From Phycisphaera sp. (GTDB taxonomy: Bacteria; Planctomycetota; Phycisphaerae; Phycisphaerales; Zrk34): 64,000 nucleotides of DNA. The notes under the pieces were generated by a model, which saw only the letters and a list, made by a program, of their open reading frames with translations, made no database searches and was not told the DNA's origin. The stretch is from contig WGMA01000042.1 in assembly GCA_016125285.1 (NCBI GenBank), forward strand, positions 62,001 to 126,000, read 5' to 3'. Both the position numbers and the translations under genes were made by a program. The stretch's first letter is position 1; the number at the start of each line of letters is the position of its first letter. This document shows positions 46,790 through 55,264 of the stretch, piece by piece.

Positions 46790-47302
46790 ATGCATCCGTT
46801 CGAGGAACTTGAGCGCGTCGGCGATTTTGGTTGGAAAGGGGCATTTCGATCGGATGTTTACGATGATTGCTGCATACAACTGGAGTGGGATGGGGGCAGT
46901 CGGATCGAGGCTTCGACGGGTAAGGTTCCGCCTCCCAATGGAGACCTCGATCTGTTCGTGCACGATCGTACTGGTACGGGGCCGACGGCGGCACAGTGTA
47001 GGTGCTTTGACTGGTACGTCGAAAACGCGCGACGCTTGCGGGGATCGATCCTTCGCTTGTTGTATGAACGCTTGCGATCCTTTCCCGAGTTGGCATCAGA
47101 CGTCATCGCTGAACTATCTGTCGATGATGTGCCGCGCTTGATCCACTGCATTGGGTTGAACATCTTCGAACAATCCGAGGGTGGCGATTCAAGCTACTCC
47201 CTTGCGTTCAACTGCGGATGGGACCCTGAACACGGCGTGGAAGTGTTGTTGCACGGCGATTCGATTATCAAGTTTGCGGGTGTCGGTGCCGTGATGCGAT
47301 GA
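46790..47302 (+). CDS. Low-GC orphan gene, protein of unknown function (weak DUF6985 resemblance)
   Basis: This 170-residue protein is preceded by a good GGGAGGTG RBS. It has a beta-rich first half (GWKGAFRSDVYDDCCIQLEW, NGDLDLFVHDRTG) and a helical segment (FDWYVENARRLRGSILRLLY), then an Asp/Ser-rich end. The layout weakly resembles DUF6985 proteins, often reported as orphan or immunity-like; that is not certain. Its base composition stands out: hand counts of three 60-base lines give 31, 36 and 31 G+C, versus roughly 70% in its neighbours. This suggests recent transfer. It lies between the cyclase and the convergent rsmJ gene. Confidence 0.6.
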   Translation: MHPFEELERVGDFGWKGAFRSDVYDDCCIQLEWDGGSRIEASTGKVPPPNGDLDLFVHDRTGTGPTAAQCRCFDWYVENARRLRGSILRLLYERLRSFPELASDVIAELSVDDVPRLIHCIGLNIFEQSEGGDSSYSLAFNCGWDPEHGVEVLLHGDSIIKFAGVGAVMR

Positions 47303-47328
47303 ACTGACATTGCCATTTTGCTGCGTGA

Positions 47329-48126
47329 CTACCCGGTAATCGCGTACACGTCGTACCGCACGGCCTTGCCGCGATGCGTGACGGTCGGCGTCGGGCCCGC
47401 GAGCGACGGCGCGTGCGCGGCGCTTTTAACGGTGACGCGCCGACGCGCGACGGTGAGGGCGACACGCAGCAAATCGTCGGCGTCGGGATCGTCGCCGGTG
47501 ACGACGCGGCAGACACGCATCTCTTTCTTCACCAGCGCCGACTTGCTGCGGTGCGGGAACATCGGGTCCAGGTAGATCACATCGGGGCGCGACGCGTCGT
47601 CGAGCGACGCGAGATAGTCGCGGGCGTCGTGCTGCACGATGACGAGGCGGTCGCGGAGGGCGGCGCGCGTGTCATCGTCGTGGTCGCACGCGCGGCGGAG
47701 GCCGTCGGCGAGCAGGGCGGCGATGACGGGGTGGCGTTCGACGGCGGTGACGGTGCACCCGGCGAGGGCGAGCATGACGGCGTCGCGACCGAGGCCGGCG
47801 GTCGCGTCGATCACACGCAAGGGTTCGCCGCGATACCCGACGGCCTTGATCAGCAGCTCGCCGCGCAGGTGGCCGCGGCGTCGGTAACCGAACGGCCCGG
47901 AGACGAAGTCGCACGACACGGGGCCGACGTCGAGCGACGGCGCACGCAGCTCGACACGCTCGTCGGTCACCGTGAGCAAAGCGTCGACCGTGTCGTCGTC
48001 GGCGTGGGTGAGCGGCAGGGCGAGTTGATCGGCGAGCTGACGCGCGCGTTCGGCCGCCTCGCACGACACGCCGTCGCAGCACACGGCGACACGAGACGCG
48101 TCCGGGCGCGCGTCACTTGCCGGCAT
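47329..48126 (-). CDS. rsmJ: 16S rRNA (guanine-N2) methyltransferase RsmJ-like
   Basis: This 265-residue SAM-dependent methyltransferase should act on G1516 of 16S rRNA. The family motifs are VDAL.-type N-terminus, GPVSCDFVSGPFGYRRRGHL, the SAM motif VIDATAGLGRDAVMLAL, TAVERHPVIAALLADGL, and the diagnostic VIYLDPMFPHRSKSALVKKE followed by MR. Conservation is strikingly close to gammaproteobacterial RsmJ, which is unusual for a planctomycete. The start overlaps the stop of the upstream TPR-protein gene by 14 bases, so translation is coupled. Confidence 0.85.
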   Translation of the reverse strand: MPASDARPDASRVAVCCDGVSCEAAERARQLADQLALPLTHADDDTVDALLTVTDERVELRAPSLDVGPVSCDFVSGPFGYRRRGHLRGELLIKAVGYRGEPLRVIDATAGLGRDAVMLALAGCTVTAVERHPVIAALLADGLRRACDHDDDTRAALRDRLVIVQHDARDYLASLDDASRPDVIYLDPMFPHRSKSALVKKEMRVCRVVTGDDPDADDLLRVALTVARRRVTVKSAAHAPSLAGPTPTVTHRGKAVRYDVYAITG

Positions 48127-49048
48127 CGTCGGCCTTCTTGTCGGGAGACGCTTCCGGCGTCGCGGCCTTGTCGCGCTGCTGCATCAGCTTCCAGTGCACC
48201 TGCGCGACGCGGCCCATGTAGTGGTCGACCTTGTAGTCCACTGCGGCGAGCTTCATGTGGCGCTTCGCCTCGTCGGCTCGGCCGTTCGCCTCGTGCCACA
48301 GGCCGAGGTAGAGGTGGGCGTACATGCGGTGGTTGAGCAGGGCGCGGGGCGACGTGTCGCCCTCCGCGGCGTCGAGCACGGCCTGCTCGGTTCCCTTGCC
48401 GGCGAACAGGTCGAACACCTGCTTCATCGGCACGCGCGTGTCGCGGTCGGTGTCGATGGGGATCAGGTCTTTCGCTGCGGCGGCGGGCGACTCGGCGCGG
48501 GCCTTGCAGAGGTAGTGCCACGCGGCGTTCTCCACGTCGTCGGGGTTGACCTTGCGGTGCGACTCGAACTGCGCGGCGCCGTCGGCGTAACGCCCGGCGT
48601 AGTAGAGGCTGATGCCGCGCTGCCAGTGATACGGCGCCGAGTCGGGGTCGAGGGCGATGGCCCTGTCGAAGTCTTCGATCGAGCCGTTGATGTCGGCCAG
48701 GAAGAACCGCAGCTCGCCGCGGTGGTTGCGCAGCTTCGCGGACTCGGGCACGAGCCTGATCAGCGCATCGAGGTCGTGCAGGGCGAGGTTCAGGTTGCCC
48801 ATCGCCTCGTGGATCGACGCGCGGATGGCGCGTGCCTCGGCGTGGTTGGGCTCGGCGGTCACGGCCTGCGTGGCGAGCTTGAGGGCGGTGTCGAGTTGGC
48901 CGGCCTGCGCGGCGGCGCGGGCGCGGGGGACGAGCTCGTCGACCGGCGTGTCGTCGGCCGCGCGGGCGCCCGGGGCGAACAGCAGCAGCGTCGCGACGCA
49001 CAGCGCGGCAGCGACGAGGGGCGTATGGATCGGTGCGGGGTGTTGCAT
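48113..49048 (-). CDS. Exported tetratricopeptide-repeat protein
   Basis: This 311-residue protein has a signal peptide (about 1-30, ending FAPGARAADD) and five or more TPR units from about 36 to 190 (for example ALKLATQAVTAEPNHAEARA and ALHDLDALIRLVPESAKLRN, IEDFDRAIALDPDSAPYHWQ). The second half is helical with LGLWHEANGRADEAKRHM. This resembles NlpI-type lipoproteins and other protein-protein scaffolds, although no lipobox is visible. The start at 49048 (MQHPAP) is separated from the divergent gene at 49101 by a shared AT-rich promoter. It is coupled to rsmJ. Confidence 0.8.
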   Translation of the reverse strand: MQHPAPIHTPLVAAALCVATLLLFAPGARAADDTPVDELVPRARAAAQAGQLDTALKLATQAVTAEPNHAEARAIRASIHEAMGNLNLALHDLDALIRLVPESAKLRNHRGELRFFLADINGSIEDFDRAIALDPDSAPYHWQRGISLYYAGRYADGAAQFESHRKVNPDDVENAAWHYLCKARAESPAAAAKDLIPIDTDRDTRVPMKQVFDLFAGKGTEQAVLDAAEGDTSPRALLNHRMYAHLYLGLWHEANGRADEAKRHMKLAAVDYKVDHYMGRVAQVHWKLMQQRDKAATPEASPDKKADDAGK

Positions 49049-49070
49049 GTCGGAGCCTCGCGGGATTGGT

Positions 49071-49080
49071 GATATAGTAG
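49071..49080. promoter_or_regulatory. Shared divergent promoter element
   Basis: GATATAGTAG offers a -10-like TATAGT on the plus strand (for the gene at 49101, which has a GAAGGAGG RBS) and TATATC on the minus strand (for the TPR gene at 49048). The start codons are only 52 bases apart, so the two promoters must overlap. Confidence 0.35.
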
Positions 49081-49100
49081 CACGCGAAGGAGGCCCGACC

Positions 49101-49490
49101 ATGGCGGACGAGACGCAGCAGAGCGGCGGCAAGCTGCCCGCCACGTTCAAGGCGTTCGTGCGGAAGTTCCCGGAGCTCGGCGAGGCGCACCAGAAGGTGG
49201 GCCGGTTCGTCGAGCAGATGGGCCCGCTGGACGGCAAGGCGTGCGAGCTGATCAAGGTGGGGATCTGCGTGGGCGCGGGCCTGGAGTCGGCGCTGCGGAG
49301 CCACGTGCGGCGGGCGCTGGAGCACGGGGCGACCGAGGCGGAGCTTGACCAGGCGATCATGCTCGGCATGAATACGGTGGGCTTTCCGCGGACGGTCGCG
49401 GCGTGGGCGTGGATGCAGGTTCAGCTCGAGCGCAACCGCGCCGAGGGTGACTGTGGTGGTGGCGACGAAGGGGCGGCGTCGCCTGGGTAA
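49101..49490 (+). CDS. Carboxymuconolactone decarboxylase-like (AhpD-fold) protein
   Basis: This 129-residue helical protein matches the CMD/AhpD fold: LPATFKAFVRKFPELGEAHQ, LDGKACELIKVGICVGAGLE, SHVRRALEHGATEAELDQAI and MNTVGFPRTVAAWAWMQ. The redox CxxC and nearby proton-relay residues of AhpD (CxxCxxxH) are missing; a single Cys and a later His remain in ICVGAGLESALRSH. It is thus the non-thiol branch, of unknown reaction. It precedes mobA by 18 bases and may be co-transcribed with it. Confidence 0.8.
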   Translation: MADETQQSGGKLPATFKAFVRKFPELGEAHQKVGRFVEQMGPLDGKACELIKVGICVGAGLESALRSHVRRALEHGATEAELDQAIMLGMNTVGFPRTVAAWAWMQVQLERNRAEGDCGGGDEGAASPG

Positions 49491-49508
49491 GCGCGCGGAG
49501 GACGACGC

Positions 49509-50093
49509 GTGACTCGGGTACCGGTGTACATCCTGGCGGGCGGCAAGAGCAGCCGGTTCGGCTCGGACAAGGCGCGCGCGCCGTTCAAGGGGCGTCCGCT
49601 GATCGCGCAGGTCGCCGCGTCGCTGCGCCCGGTCGCCGAGTCGGTGACGGTCGTCGCCGATGTGCCGCACAAGTTCTCCGACCTCGGCATGCGGACGATC
49701 CCCGACATGCGCGCCCGGCAGGGGCCGCTCGGCGGGCTGCGGACCGCGATCGCCGACCTCAGCGCCGACGTCGAGGAGGACGAAGAGCTCGACGGCTGGA
49801 TGCTGCTGACCAGCTGCGACGTCGTCGAGCCGAACGCCGAGTGGGTGCAGACGCTGCTGGACGCGCGGCGGGACGGCGCCGAGGCGGTCGCGTTCCGGCA
49901 CAAGTGGTGGGAGCCGACGCTGGCGCTGTATCACATCGGCGTCCTGCGGCGCGTGACGCGCCAGCTCGCCGAGTCGGACTTCAAGCTCCAGCACCTGCTC
50001 GACGACATCGAGACCGTCGCGGTGGACATGCCCGACGGCATGGAAGAACTGCCGCAGATCAACACGCCCGAAGACCTCGAGCGATTCTCGTAA
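49509..50093 (+). CDS. mobA: Molybdenum cofactor guanylyltransferase MobA
   Basis: This 194-residue enzyme joins GMP to molybdopterin to form the bis-MGD cofactor needed by the downstream FdhF-like oxidoreductase. It has the nucleotidyltransferase loop ILAGGKSSRFGSDKARAPFK, then VVADVPH, DMRARQGPLGGLRTAIAD and TSCDVVEPNAEWV with the metal Asp. Translation begins with GTG. Its stop codon lies directly against the convergent fdhD stop, with no bases between them. Confidence 0.87.
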   Translation: MTRVPVYILAGGKSSRFGSDKARAPFKGRPLIAQVAASLRPVAESVTVVADVPHKFSDLGMRTIPDMRARQGPLGGLRTAIADLSADVEEDEELDGWMLLTSCDVVEPNAEWVQTLLDARRDGAEAVAFRHKWWEPTLALYHIGVLRRVTRQLAESDFKLQHLLDDIETVAVDMPDGMEELPQINTPEDLERFS

Positions 50094-50915
50094 TCACATC
50101 GTCACGCGCTGCGGGTGCGTGTACACGTTCATGCGACCGGGCCGGAGGAAACCGACGAGCGTCTGGCCGCTGTCGCGCGCCATCTCTACGGCGAGGCTCG
50201 ACGGCGCCGACACCGCCGCGAGGATCGGCACGCGCCCGGCCAGCGCCTTCTGCATGATCTCGAACGACGCCCGCCCGCTGACCATCAGCACGTGGCGGTC
50301 CAGCGGCAGGCGGTCGCGCAGCAACGCATCGCCGAGCACCTTGTCCACGGCGTTGTGTCGGCCGACGTCCTCCCGCAGCGCGATTATTGTGCCGTCGACA
50401 TCGAACAATCCCGCGGCGTGCAGCCCGCCGGTGCGGTCGAACGTGTCCTGCCCGGCGCGCAGCACATCGGGCAGACGCTGCAGCGCCTCCGCGGCGATGC
50501 GCACGTTGTCGTCGGTGGGGATCGGCGTGAAGTGGCACTGCACCTGCTCGATCGACGCCTTGCCGCACAGCCCGCAGCTCGACGACGCGAAGACGTGGCG
50601 TGTGAGCCTGTCGAAGTCGACCTCGACGTGCGGCGCGAGGAACACGTTGATCACGTTGCCCTCGGGGTGCCGCGCCGACGGTTCGACACGCACCACGTCC
50701 CGCGACGCGGCGATCAGGCCCTCGCTCAGCAGGAACCCGATGGCCAACTCGTCGTCGTGCCCCGGCGTGCGCATCGTCACGCTGATCGACCTGCCGCGCA
50801 CGCGGATCTCCAGCGGCTCCTCGCGCGCCACCGCGTCGTCCACCTCACGCGGCGGCTCACCCTCGCGCCACTGCACGATGCGCGCCGGCTCGTGACTGTC
50901 CTGCGTGTCGGCCAT
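50094..50915 (-). CDS. fdhD: Formate dehydrogenase accessory sulfurtransferase FdhD
   Basis: This 273-residue protein transfers sulfur to the molybdenum of formate dehydrogenases, which is needed for activity. It shows [20 protein letters not shown], the essential Cys loop [45 protein letters not shown] and [20 protein letters not shown]. The gene lies 29 bases downstream of the FdhF-like oxidoreductase gene on the same strand. This pairing assigns the oxidoreductase to the formate dehydrogenase superfamily. A TAAAAC hexamer 6 bases before its ATG might give an independent leaderless transcript. Confidence 0.9.
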   Translation of the reverse strand: MADTQDSHEPARIVQWREGEPPREVDDAVAREEPLEIRVRGRSISVTMRTPGHDDELAIGFLLSEGLIAASRDVVRVEPSARHPEGNVINVFLAPHVEVDFDRLTRHVFASSSCGLCGKASIEQVQCHFTPIPTDDNVRIAAEALQRLPDVLRAGQDTFDRTGGLHAAGLFDVDGTIIALREDVGRHNAVDKVLGDALLRDRLPLDRHVLMVSGRASFEIMQKALAGRVPILAAVSAPSSLAVEMARDSGQTLVGFLRPGRMNVYTHPQRVTM

Positions 50916-50944
50916 ACGGATGTTTTACCACGGAACGCGTCGCG

Positions 50945-53173
50945 TCACGCCTTCTCGATCGTGACGAACGCGTTGTAGTCCGGCACGCCGCCGCCCGCGT
51001 CGACGATGCCGGTCTTGAGGATCACGTTGCCCTCGGGCCAGTGGACCTGCAGGTTGCCGGGCGCCAGCGGGGCGAGGTGCACGCGCGCCGCGTACTTGCC
51101 GGTGTCGCTGACGAGCGTCACGCGGTCGCCCTGCTTGAGGTGCAGCGACGCGGCGTCGTCGGCGTTCATCAGCACCGCGTCGCGCGGCGCGCCCGTCAGC
51201 GGGTCGGTCTCCGCGTAGATCAGCGTGTTGAACTGCTTGCCGCGCCGCGTCGACACGTGGAAGCAGCCCGGCCCGCGGTTCGGCTCGGGGATCTCCACCG
51301 CACGCAGGTGGCCCTTGCCGTCGGCCGTGCCGAACCTGCCGTTGGGGCACAGGTGAGGACCGGCGTACTGGAACGCGTCGCCCGACTTGTGCAGGTTCTG
51401 GATGCCGTCGTACACCGGGATCACCTTCGCGATCTCCTCGCGGATCGCCTCGCCGGTATCGCAGCCGAGCAGCTTGGCGCGCTCGGGGTCCACGGCCTTC
51501 GCCAGGTCCCGCAGGATGCGCCACTCCGTGCGCGCCTCGCCGACCTGTCGCGGCAGCTGCGGGCTGAACATCACGCGGCGTTCGGTCGACGTCTGCGTCC
51601 CGCCGCCTTCCTGCTCGTAGCGTGTCGCGGCCGGGAGCAGGATCACCTCGCCGTCGTCGATGGCCGGATCGATGAACAGCTGATCGGTCAGCACGATGTC
51701 CTGGTGCACGCGCATCGGCACGCGCGCCATCGCCTCGGACACGTAGTCGGGCTCCGGCAGGGCGCGCAGGAAGTTGCCGCCGACGCAGTACAGCACGTCG
51801 AGCTCGCCGCGGTGCGCCGCCTCGACCATCGCCGTGGCGTTGAGGCCCGGCGCGGTCGGCACGTCGAAGCCGTACAGGTTGCGCATCTCCGCGGCGGTGT
51901 CGTCGTTGATCGCGCGGCCGCCGGGGTAGACCGTCGCGTACGCGCCCATCTCCGCGCCGCCCTGCACGCCGCTGTGTCCGCGGATCGGCATCAGTCCGCA
52001 CTTGTCGCGTCCGACCCAGCCCTTGAGCAGGCCGAGGTTGCAGATCATCGCCACGCCGTCGGCGCCGAAGCGGTGCTGCGTGATGCCCATCGACCAGACC
52101 AGCACGCCGGTCTTCGCGTCGCGGACGAGCTCGGCGAACTCCCGCATCGTGTCGCGGTCCAGGCCGGACTTGGATTCGAGGTCTTCCCAGCTCAGCGACT
52201 CGGTGAACGCCTTGAGGTCGTCGAAGCCGGTGGTGTGCGCGTTGACGAAGGCCTCGTCGTACCACTTGTTTTCGAGCATCAGCTTGATCACGCCGTAGAG
52301 GAACGCGATGTCGCCGCCCTGCGTGACGGGGAACCACGTGTCGGCGATCTTCGTGCCGAACACCGCGCTGGTCGGCGTCGACGGCACCCAGTAGCGTTTC
52401 ATGCCGGGCTCGAGGTGCGGGTTGACCATCGAGACGTGCGTGCCGGTCTTCTTGACGCCGTGCAGGTACTTCGTAGTGACCGGTTGATCGTTGGCGGGAT
52501 TCGCGCCGAAGAAAACGAGCAGGTCGGTGCCGTACCAGTCGGTGTAGCTGCAGGTGGTGGCGGCGGCGCCGATCGCGGCCTTCATCGCGGCGGTCGACGG
52601 CGAATGGCACAGCCGCGCGGCGTTGTCGACGTTGTTCGTGCCGAGCAGCCGGGCGACCTTCTGCGCGACGTAGTAGGTCTCGTTCGTGATGCCGCGCGAC
52701 GTGAGGTACAGCGCGGTGCGGTCCGGCGTGGTCGCCTTGATGCGTGCGGCGATCGCGCCCAGCGCCTCGTCCCACGTGATCCGCGTGAAGCCCGGTTCGC
52801 CCTTGCGGCGTCGCATCGGGTACGCGAGCCGCCCGAGCTGACGCAGTTCGCTGTTCGACATCGTGCGCAGCTTTGACACGTCTTTGAGGATGTCGTGATC
52901 GAACGCGGGCATCGTGTTCAGGCGCAACAGGTTCAGGCGGGTGGTGCACAGGTGCATGCCGTCGATGGTCCAGTCGTGCAGCCCGGCGACGCCGAGCGCG
53001 CAGCCGTCGCACGCGCCCTTGCTCAGCACGTCCCACGCGTAGCCGAGGTTGTCGCGGTTGGCCCACGCTGCCTTGAACGTGTCGAGGAAGTGGTGCGGCT
53101 TCTGGTGGCCGAGGCCGAACGGCGACAGCACGGCGAGGCGCTGCGTGAAGGTGGACTCGATGCGGTGCGACAT
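50945..53173 (-). CDS. FdhF/YdeP-type (CbbBc family) molybdopterin oxidoreductase
   Basis: This 742-residue enzyme belongs to the formate dehydrogenase alpha-subunit superfamily. An N-terminal FeS cysteine group reads GACDGCALGV with a later Cys in MHLCTTRLN. The catalytic loop NAARLCHSPSTAAMK has Cys at the place of formate dehydrogenase selenocysteine. Cofactor-binding regions FFGANPANDQP and VWSMGITQHRFG are present, and a C-terminal dinucleotide-binding domain (DAVLMNADDAASLHLKQGDR) completes it. In this branch formate is probable but not proven; YdeP relatives act in acid stress. No NAD-binding subunit is nearby. I start at MSHRIE (53173). It precedes fdhD. Confidence 0.85.
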   Translation of the reverse strand: MSHRIESTFTQRLAVLSPFGLGHQKPHHFLDTFKAAWANRDNLGYAWDVLSKGACDGCALGVAGLHDWTIDGMHLCTTRLNLLRLNTMPAFDHDILKDVSKLRTMSNSELRQLGRLAYPMRRRKGEPGFTRITWDEALGAIAARIKATTPDRTALYLTSRGITNETYYVAQKVARLLGTNNVDNAARLCHSPSTAAMKAAIGAAATTCSYTDWYGTDLLVFFGANPANDQPVTTKYLHGVKKTGTHVSMVNPHLEPGMKRYWVPSTPTSAVFGTKIADTWFPVTQGGDIAFLYGVIKLMLENKWYDEAFVNAHTTGFDDLKAFTESLSWEDLESKSGLDRDTMREFAELVRDAKTGVLVWSMGITQHRFGADGVAMICNLGLLKGWVGRDKCGLMPIRGHSGVQGGAEMGAYATVYPGGRAINDDTAAEMRNLYGFDVPTAPGLNATAMVEAAHRGELDVLYCVGGNFLRALPEPDYVSEAMARVPMRVHQDIVLTDQLFIDPAIDDGEVILLPAATRYEQEGGGTQTSTERRVMFSPQLPRQVGEARTEWRILRDLAKAVDPERAKLLGCDTGEAIREEIAKVIPVYDGIQNLHKSGDAFQYAGPHLCPNGRFGTADGKGHLRAVEIPEPNRGPGCFHVSTRRGKQFNTLIYAETDPLTGAPRDAVLMNADDAASLHLKQGDRVTLVSDTGKYAARVHLAPLAPGNLQVHWPEGNVILKTGIVDAGGGVPDYNAFVTIEKA

Positions 53174-53243
53174 ATGCGGGGTCTCGATCGTGATCGGGCT
53201 GATGTTGTGTGGCGGCGGTGATGCGCGGCTGGGGCGGGCGTGG

Positions 53244-55046
53244 CTACGCTTCGGCCGTCGCGGCGACTTCGTCGACATCCTCGTCCGAACCGTCGACGTT
53301 GTCGACCAGGTCGCCCGGCGCGTCGAGCGGACGATCGTCGGCGGGGGCGTCGTCCTCGTCGAGGTGATGATCGGGGTGCACGGGCTTGATCATGAAGTTG
53401 GCGATGAGGGCCAGGCCGAGCAGCACGGCCATGAGGATCATCGTCGAGTTGTAGAGGTTGCCCGAGGGGTTGGCGGTGCCGGGCGGCGCGATCTCCATGA
53501 GGTTGCCGATGGTGACGGTCTTCTGCGCCACGAGTTCGGCGAGGTGGTCGACGCCGGCGCCGAACTTCGCCTGGAACGCGGCGGGGTCGACCTTCGCGGC
53601 GAGGTCGGTGATGGCGTTGAGTCGGGAGTGCTCGCGCAGCGAGGTGATGGCGAGCGGGCCGAGCACGCCGGCGGTCGACCACGCGGTGAGCAGTCGGCCG
53701 TGGATGCCGCCGACGTAACGTGTGCCGAAGACGTCGGCGAGGTACGCGGGGATCGTGGCGAAGCCGCCGCCGTACATCGTGAAGATGATCATCGTCGCGC
53801 CGTAGAAGTACACGAGCCAGACGACGCCGGGCGAGGCGTTGACCCGCTGCGCGCAGAACGGGATCGACAGGTACAGCATGATGCCGAGGATGAAGAAGAC
53901 GTGGAACGTGACCTTGCGCGTGATGTAGTCGGAGATGGTCGCCCAGAAGAAACGGCCGAGCATGTTGAACACGCTGATCATCAGCACGTAGAACGTGGTG
54001 AACTCGGTGTCGACGACATCGGGCAGGGCGGCGCCGAAGATCTCCTTCATCATCGTCTTGGCGACGCCGATCACGCCGATGCCCGCGGTGACGTTGAAGC
54101 AGAGCACGATCCACATCAGGTAGAACTGCGGCGTCTTGAGGGCCTGGTCGACGTGGACGTGGTTGGCGGTGATCATCTTCCGCTTCGAGGTGGTGGCCCG
54201 GTCGGGGTTCCACCCGGCGGGCTTCCAATTGGGCGCGGGGATGCGGTAGGCGAACGCGGCGATCATCATGACGACGAAGTAGATCACGCCGAGTGTAAAG
54301 AATGTCTCGGCCGCACCGCTTGAGCCGGTGCCCGCGATGTAAACGCCGTCGTGGAGGCCGCCCGGCAGTTTGGCCGCCTCACCGGCGCCGATGACCAGCA
54401 CCTCGTGCATCTGACCGCCGACTTCAGCGATACGGCGTCCCGCCTCGGTAACCACCTGAACCTGATCAGCCGTGCCGAGGTACTCCGGCGCGCGGAAGAA
54501 CACGCCGAGCAGCCACTCTTTCATCGGGGCAGCGATCATCGCGCCGCCGCCGAAGCCCATGATCGCCATGCCGGTCGCCATGCCGCGTCGGTCGGGGAAC
54601 CACTTGATCAGCGTGCTGACGGGCGAGACGTAGCCGAGGCCGAGGCCGACGCCGCCGATCACGCCGTAGCCGAGGTACAGCAGCCAGAGCTGATGCGTCA
54701 GGATGCCGACGCCGCCGACGATGAACCCGCCGCCCCAGCAGCACGCCGCGACGACGCCGACCTTGCGCGGCCCGACGTTCTCGAGCCACTTGCCCGCCAC
54801 CGCCGCCGCGAGACCGAGGCACAGGATCGCCACGGTGAAGACCCACACGACCTCGCTGAGCGTCCAGTCCTCCGGCGCGCTGGCCACGACGCCGTGCACC
54901 TTCGTCAGCGGGGGATTGAAGATGCTCCACGCGTACACCGACCCGATGCACAGGTGGATCGCGATCGAAGCGGGTGGGACCAGCCAGCGGTTGAATCCCG
55001 GCGGCGCAACGATGCGCTCGCGGGACAACAATGAGGGCTCGGACAT
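53244..55046 (-). CDS. OFA-family MFS carrier (oxalate/formate antiporter type)
   Basis: This 600-residue carrier has about 12 helices. Family markers are the helix 1 sequence ASIAIHLCIGSVYAWSIFNP, GVGLGLGYVSPVSTLIKWFP, the motif DRRGMATGMAIMGFGGGA and GGFATIPAYLADVFGTRYVG. OFA members exchange oxalate for formate or carry related carboxylates. The C-terminal ~50 residues are Asp-rich (DEDDAPADDRPLDAPGDLVD). An expanded loop of about 60 residues near 190-240 is unusual. Being 70 bases upstream of the FdhF-like oxidoreductase gene, it likely imports formate or exports its product. The start at 55046 is preceded by family-unrelated sequence only. Confidence 0.85.
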   Translation of the reverse strand: MSEPSLLSRERIVAPPGFNRWLVPPASIAIHLCIGSVYAWSIFNPPLTKVHGVVASAPEDWTLSEVVWVFTVAILCLGLAAAVAGKWLENVGPRKVGVVAACCWGGGFIVGGVGILTHQLWLLYLGYGVIGGVGLGLGYVSPVSTLIKWFPDRRGMATGMAIMGFGGGAMIAAPMKEWLLGVFFRAPEYLGTADQVQVVTEAGRRIAEVGGQMHEVLVIGAGEAAKLPGGLHDGVYIAGTGSSGAAETFFTLGVIYFVVMMIAAFAYRIPAPNWKPAGWNPDRATTSKRKMITANHVHVDQALKTPQFYLMWIVLCFNVTAGIGVIGVAKTMMKEIFGAALPDVVDTEFTTFYVLMISVFNMLGRFFWATISDYITRKVTFHVFFILGIMLYLSIPFCAQRVNASPGVVWLVYFYGATMIIFTMYGGGFATIPAYLADVFGTRYVGGIHGRLLTAWSTAGVLGPLAITSLREHSRLNAITDLAAKVDPAAFQAKFGAGVDHLAELVAQKTVTIGNLMEIAPPGTANPSGNLYNSTMILMAVLLGLALIANFMIKPVHPDHHLDEDDAPADDRPLDAPGDLVDNVDGSDEDVDEVAATAEA

Positions 55047-55156
55047 ACAGCGGCTCCCTGTGGCGCCCGGCAGAATGTAACGGTTTGGAACCCGCCCGCC
55101 GCCCCATTGATGCGACGGGCATACAGTACAATAGCACTTGCGGCGTTTTTTATTAC

Positions 55157-55214
55157 CCGAATCACCTTTTTCTGATTCGGAAGCCCTGTCGACGCAACGC
55201 CCCAACAATGGGGC
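55157..55214. promoter_or_regulatory. Two inverted repeats between divergent genes
   Basis: CCGAATCA (55157-55164) and TGATTCGG (55173-55180) form a perfect 8-bp inverted repeat with an 8-base T-rich centre. GCCCCA (55199-55204) and TGGGGC (55209-55214) form a second 6-bp stem with a 4-base loop. A TACAAT hexamer (55127-55132) precedes them. The site lies in the 218-base gap between the OFA carrier and the large exported protein. Either operator or leader hairpin is possible. Confidence 0.4.
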
Positions 55215-55264
55215 CACGTTAGAGTTACGAGATCGATAGGCGTATCAGCGAGGCTTAGGGACGC

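Noticed and set aside
51041-52876. 611-codon open frame on the plus strand
   Set aside because: Shadow of the molybdopterin oxidoreductase gene; its composition is Arg/Val/His-rich and shows no family motif.
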